Origin: Tretioscincus oriximinensis
Lineage: Eukaryota; Chordata; Lepidosauria; Squamata; Gymnophthalmidae
DNA length: 64,000 nt
Assembly: GCA_022410635.1 (NCBI GenBank)
Contig: JAJVDF010000217.1
Span: forward strand, 843,853-907,852
Direction of reading: 5' to 3'
Below are positions 63,502 to 64,000 of the stretch, one piece after another. Both the position numbers and the translations under genes were made by a program. Each line of letters begins with the position of its first letter. Within the stretch, counting starts at the first letter, position 1. The notes under the pieces were generated by a model. It was not told where the DNA came from and did no database searches. It was given only the letters and a program-made list of their open reading frames with translations.

Positions 63502-63555
63502 GTTACTACTACTACTACTATTACTACTACTATTATTATTATTACTCCTATTATT
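63443..63555. repeat. (ATT)n / (ACT)n microsatellite
   Basis: ATTATTATTATTATTATTAT runs for over 60 bases, then changes to ACTACTACTACTACTATTAC. The poly-isoleucine open frame over it is an artefact. Confidence 0.9.
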
Positions 63556-63715
63556 CATTTATTTATTTTACATTTCTTTGCCCCCCTATACCTGAAGGTC
63601 TCAGGGCAGATCACAATTAAAAAACTCTATAAAGCAGAATTTATTTATTTTATTTTCTATCCTGCCCTGTTCCTTAAATTAAGGTATTAAATAAATATTA
63701 AAACAGTCCCTGAAA
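63556..63715 (-). repeat. SINE 3' tail fragments
   Basis: ATTTATTTATTTTACATTTC, CTATACCTGAAGGTCTCAGG, and a second TTATTTATTTTATTTTCTAT start followed by ATTAAAACAGTCCCTGAAAG. Confidence 0.6.
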
Positions 63716-64000
63716 GTAGGGAAAGGAGAGGCAACTGGGACTTCCTGCCGCTATTATTGCTACTACAATTCCTGCTATTGCTGTGATGAGGACGGCAAGG
63801 TCCTTCTTCCTGGGGGGAGGCCGAAGGGCCCCTTGGCCTTGCGGGAAGCCACCCGCCTGCCTGCCAGGGATGGGGGGGAGGAAATGGGGCCCCTTTGCAC
63901 CCCCGTCCCCCAGCGCCTGCTGACCCTGCAAAGCTTCTCCCCTGCAAAGCTGGGCTGGGCGTAAAGCACCCGGGGTTCGCACCCGCCATTCGGCCCTCCC
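63716..64000. other. No recognisable feature
   Basis: G/C-rich; overlapping open frames have no recognisable similarity. Confidence 0.35.

Noticed and set aside
63289..63690. Open frame with a long isoleucine run
   Set aside because: It is a translation of the (ATT)n microsatellite.

Overview
The window is vertebrate nuclear DNA, most likely from a squamate reptile (lizard or snake). Three things suggest this: a multi-exon vertebrate gene with GT/AG introns, a very high density of CR1/L3-type and L2-type LINE fragments, and several copies of a tRNA-headed SINE that looks like the Sauria SINE family. Nothing prokaryotic or viral was seen. Isolated n bases and one 495-base gap (49371-49865) point to a draft assembly.

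The only protein-coding gene I can support is PIK3C2B, the class II phosphoinositide 3-kinase C2-beta. It lies on the minus strand. Thirteen consecutive coding exons run from the start codon at 45279 down to the donor after 2982. They give an uninterrupted reading frame of 781 codons, and every splice phase agrees. They encode the N-terminal proline-rich region, the Ras-binding domain and the PI3K-type C2 domain. The helical, kinase, PX and C-terminal C2 domains must lie to the left of base 1. An untranslated 5' segment precedes the ATG (about 45280-45365). The upstream non-coding exon and promoter were not identified; 45.4-64 kb is probably the first intron or 5' flank.

The remaining sequence is mostly interspersed repeat. 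The main classes are: (A) a CR1/L3-type LINE with an octamer tail built on TTATGTTC, present in both orientations and often nested; (B) classical CR1 3' ends; (C) L2-like LINE pieces; (D) Sauria-like SINEs and their isolated 3' tails; (E) a second tRNA-headed SINE-like family; (F) a short repeat whose core reads CTGAAGA, hairpin, GAAA (hammerhead-like) and which is often followed by GATA or ATCC microsatellites; (G) a palindromic, MITE-like element with terminal inverted repeats related to GGGGCCTGTCCACACTGRG; (H) a three-copy family with a GGGATTGGTC/GACCAATCCC hairpin; (R) a three-copy unclassified family.

The most notable unexplained structures are a composite LINE/hairpin unit repeated with the same architecture at four loci, the hammerhead-like cores, and a long inverted repeat at 41112-41555. 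Family assignments were made by eye without a repeat library, so repeat boundaries are approximate, usually within about 20 bases.
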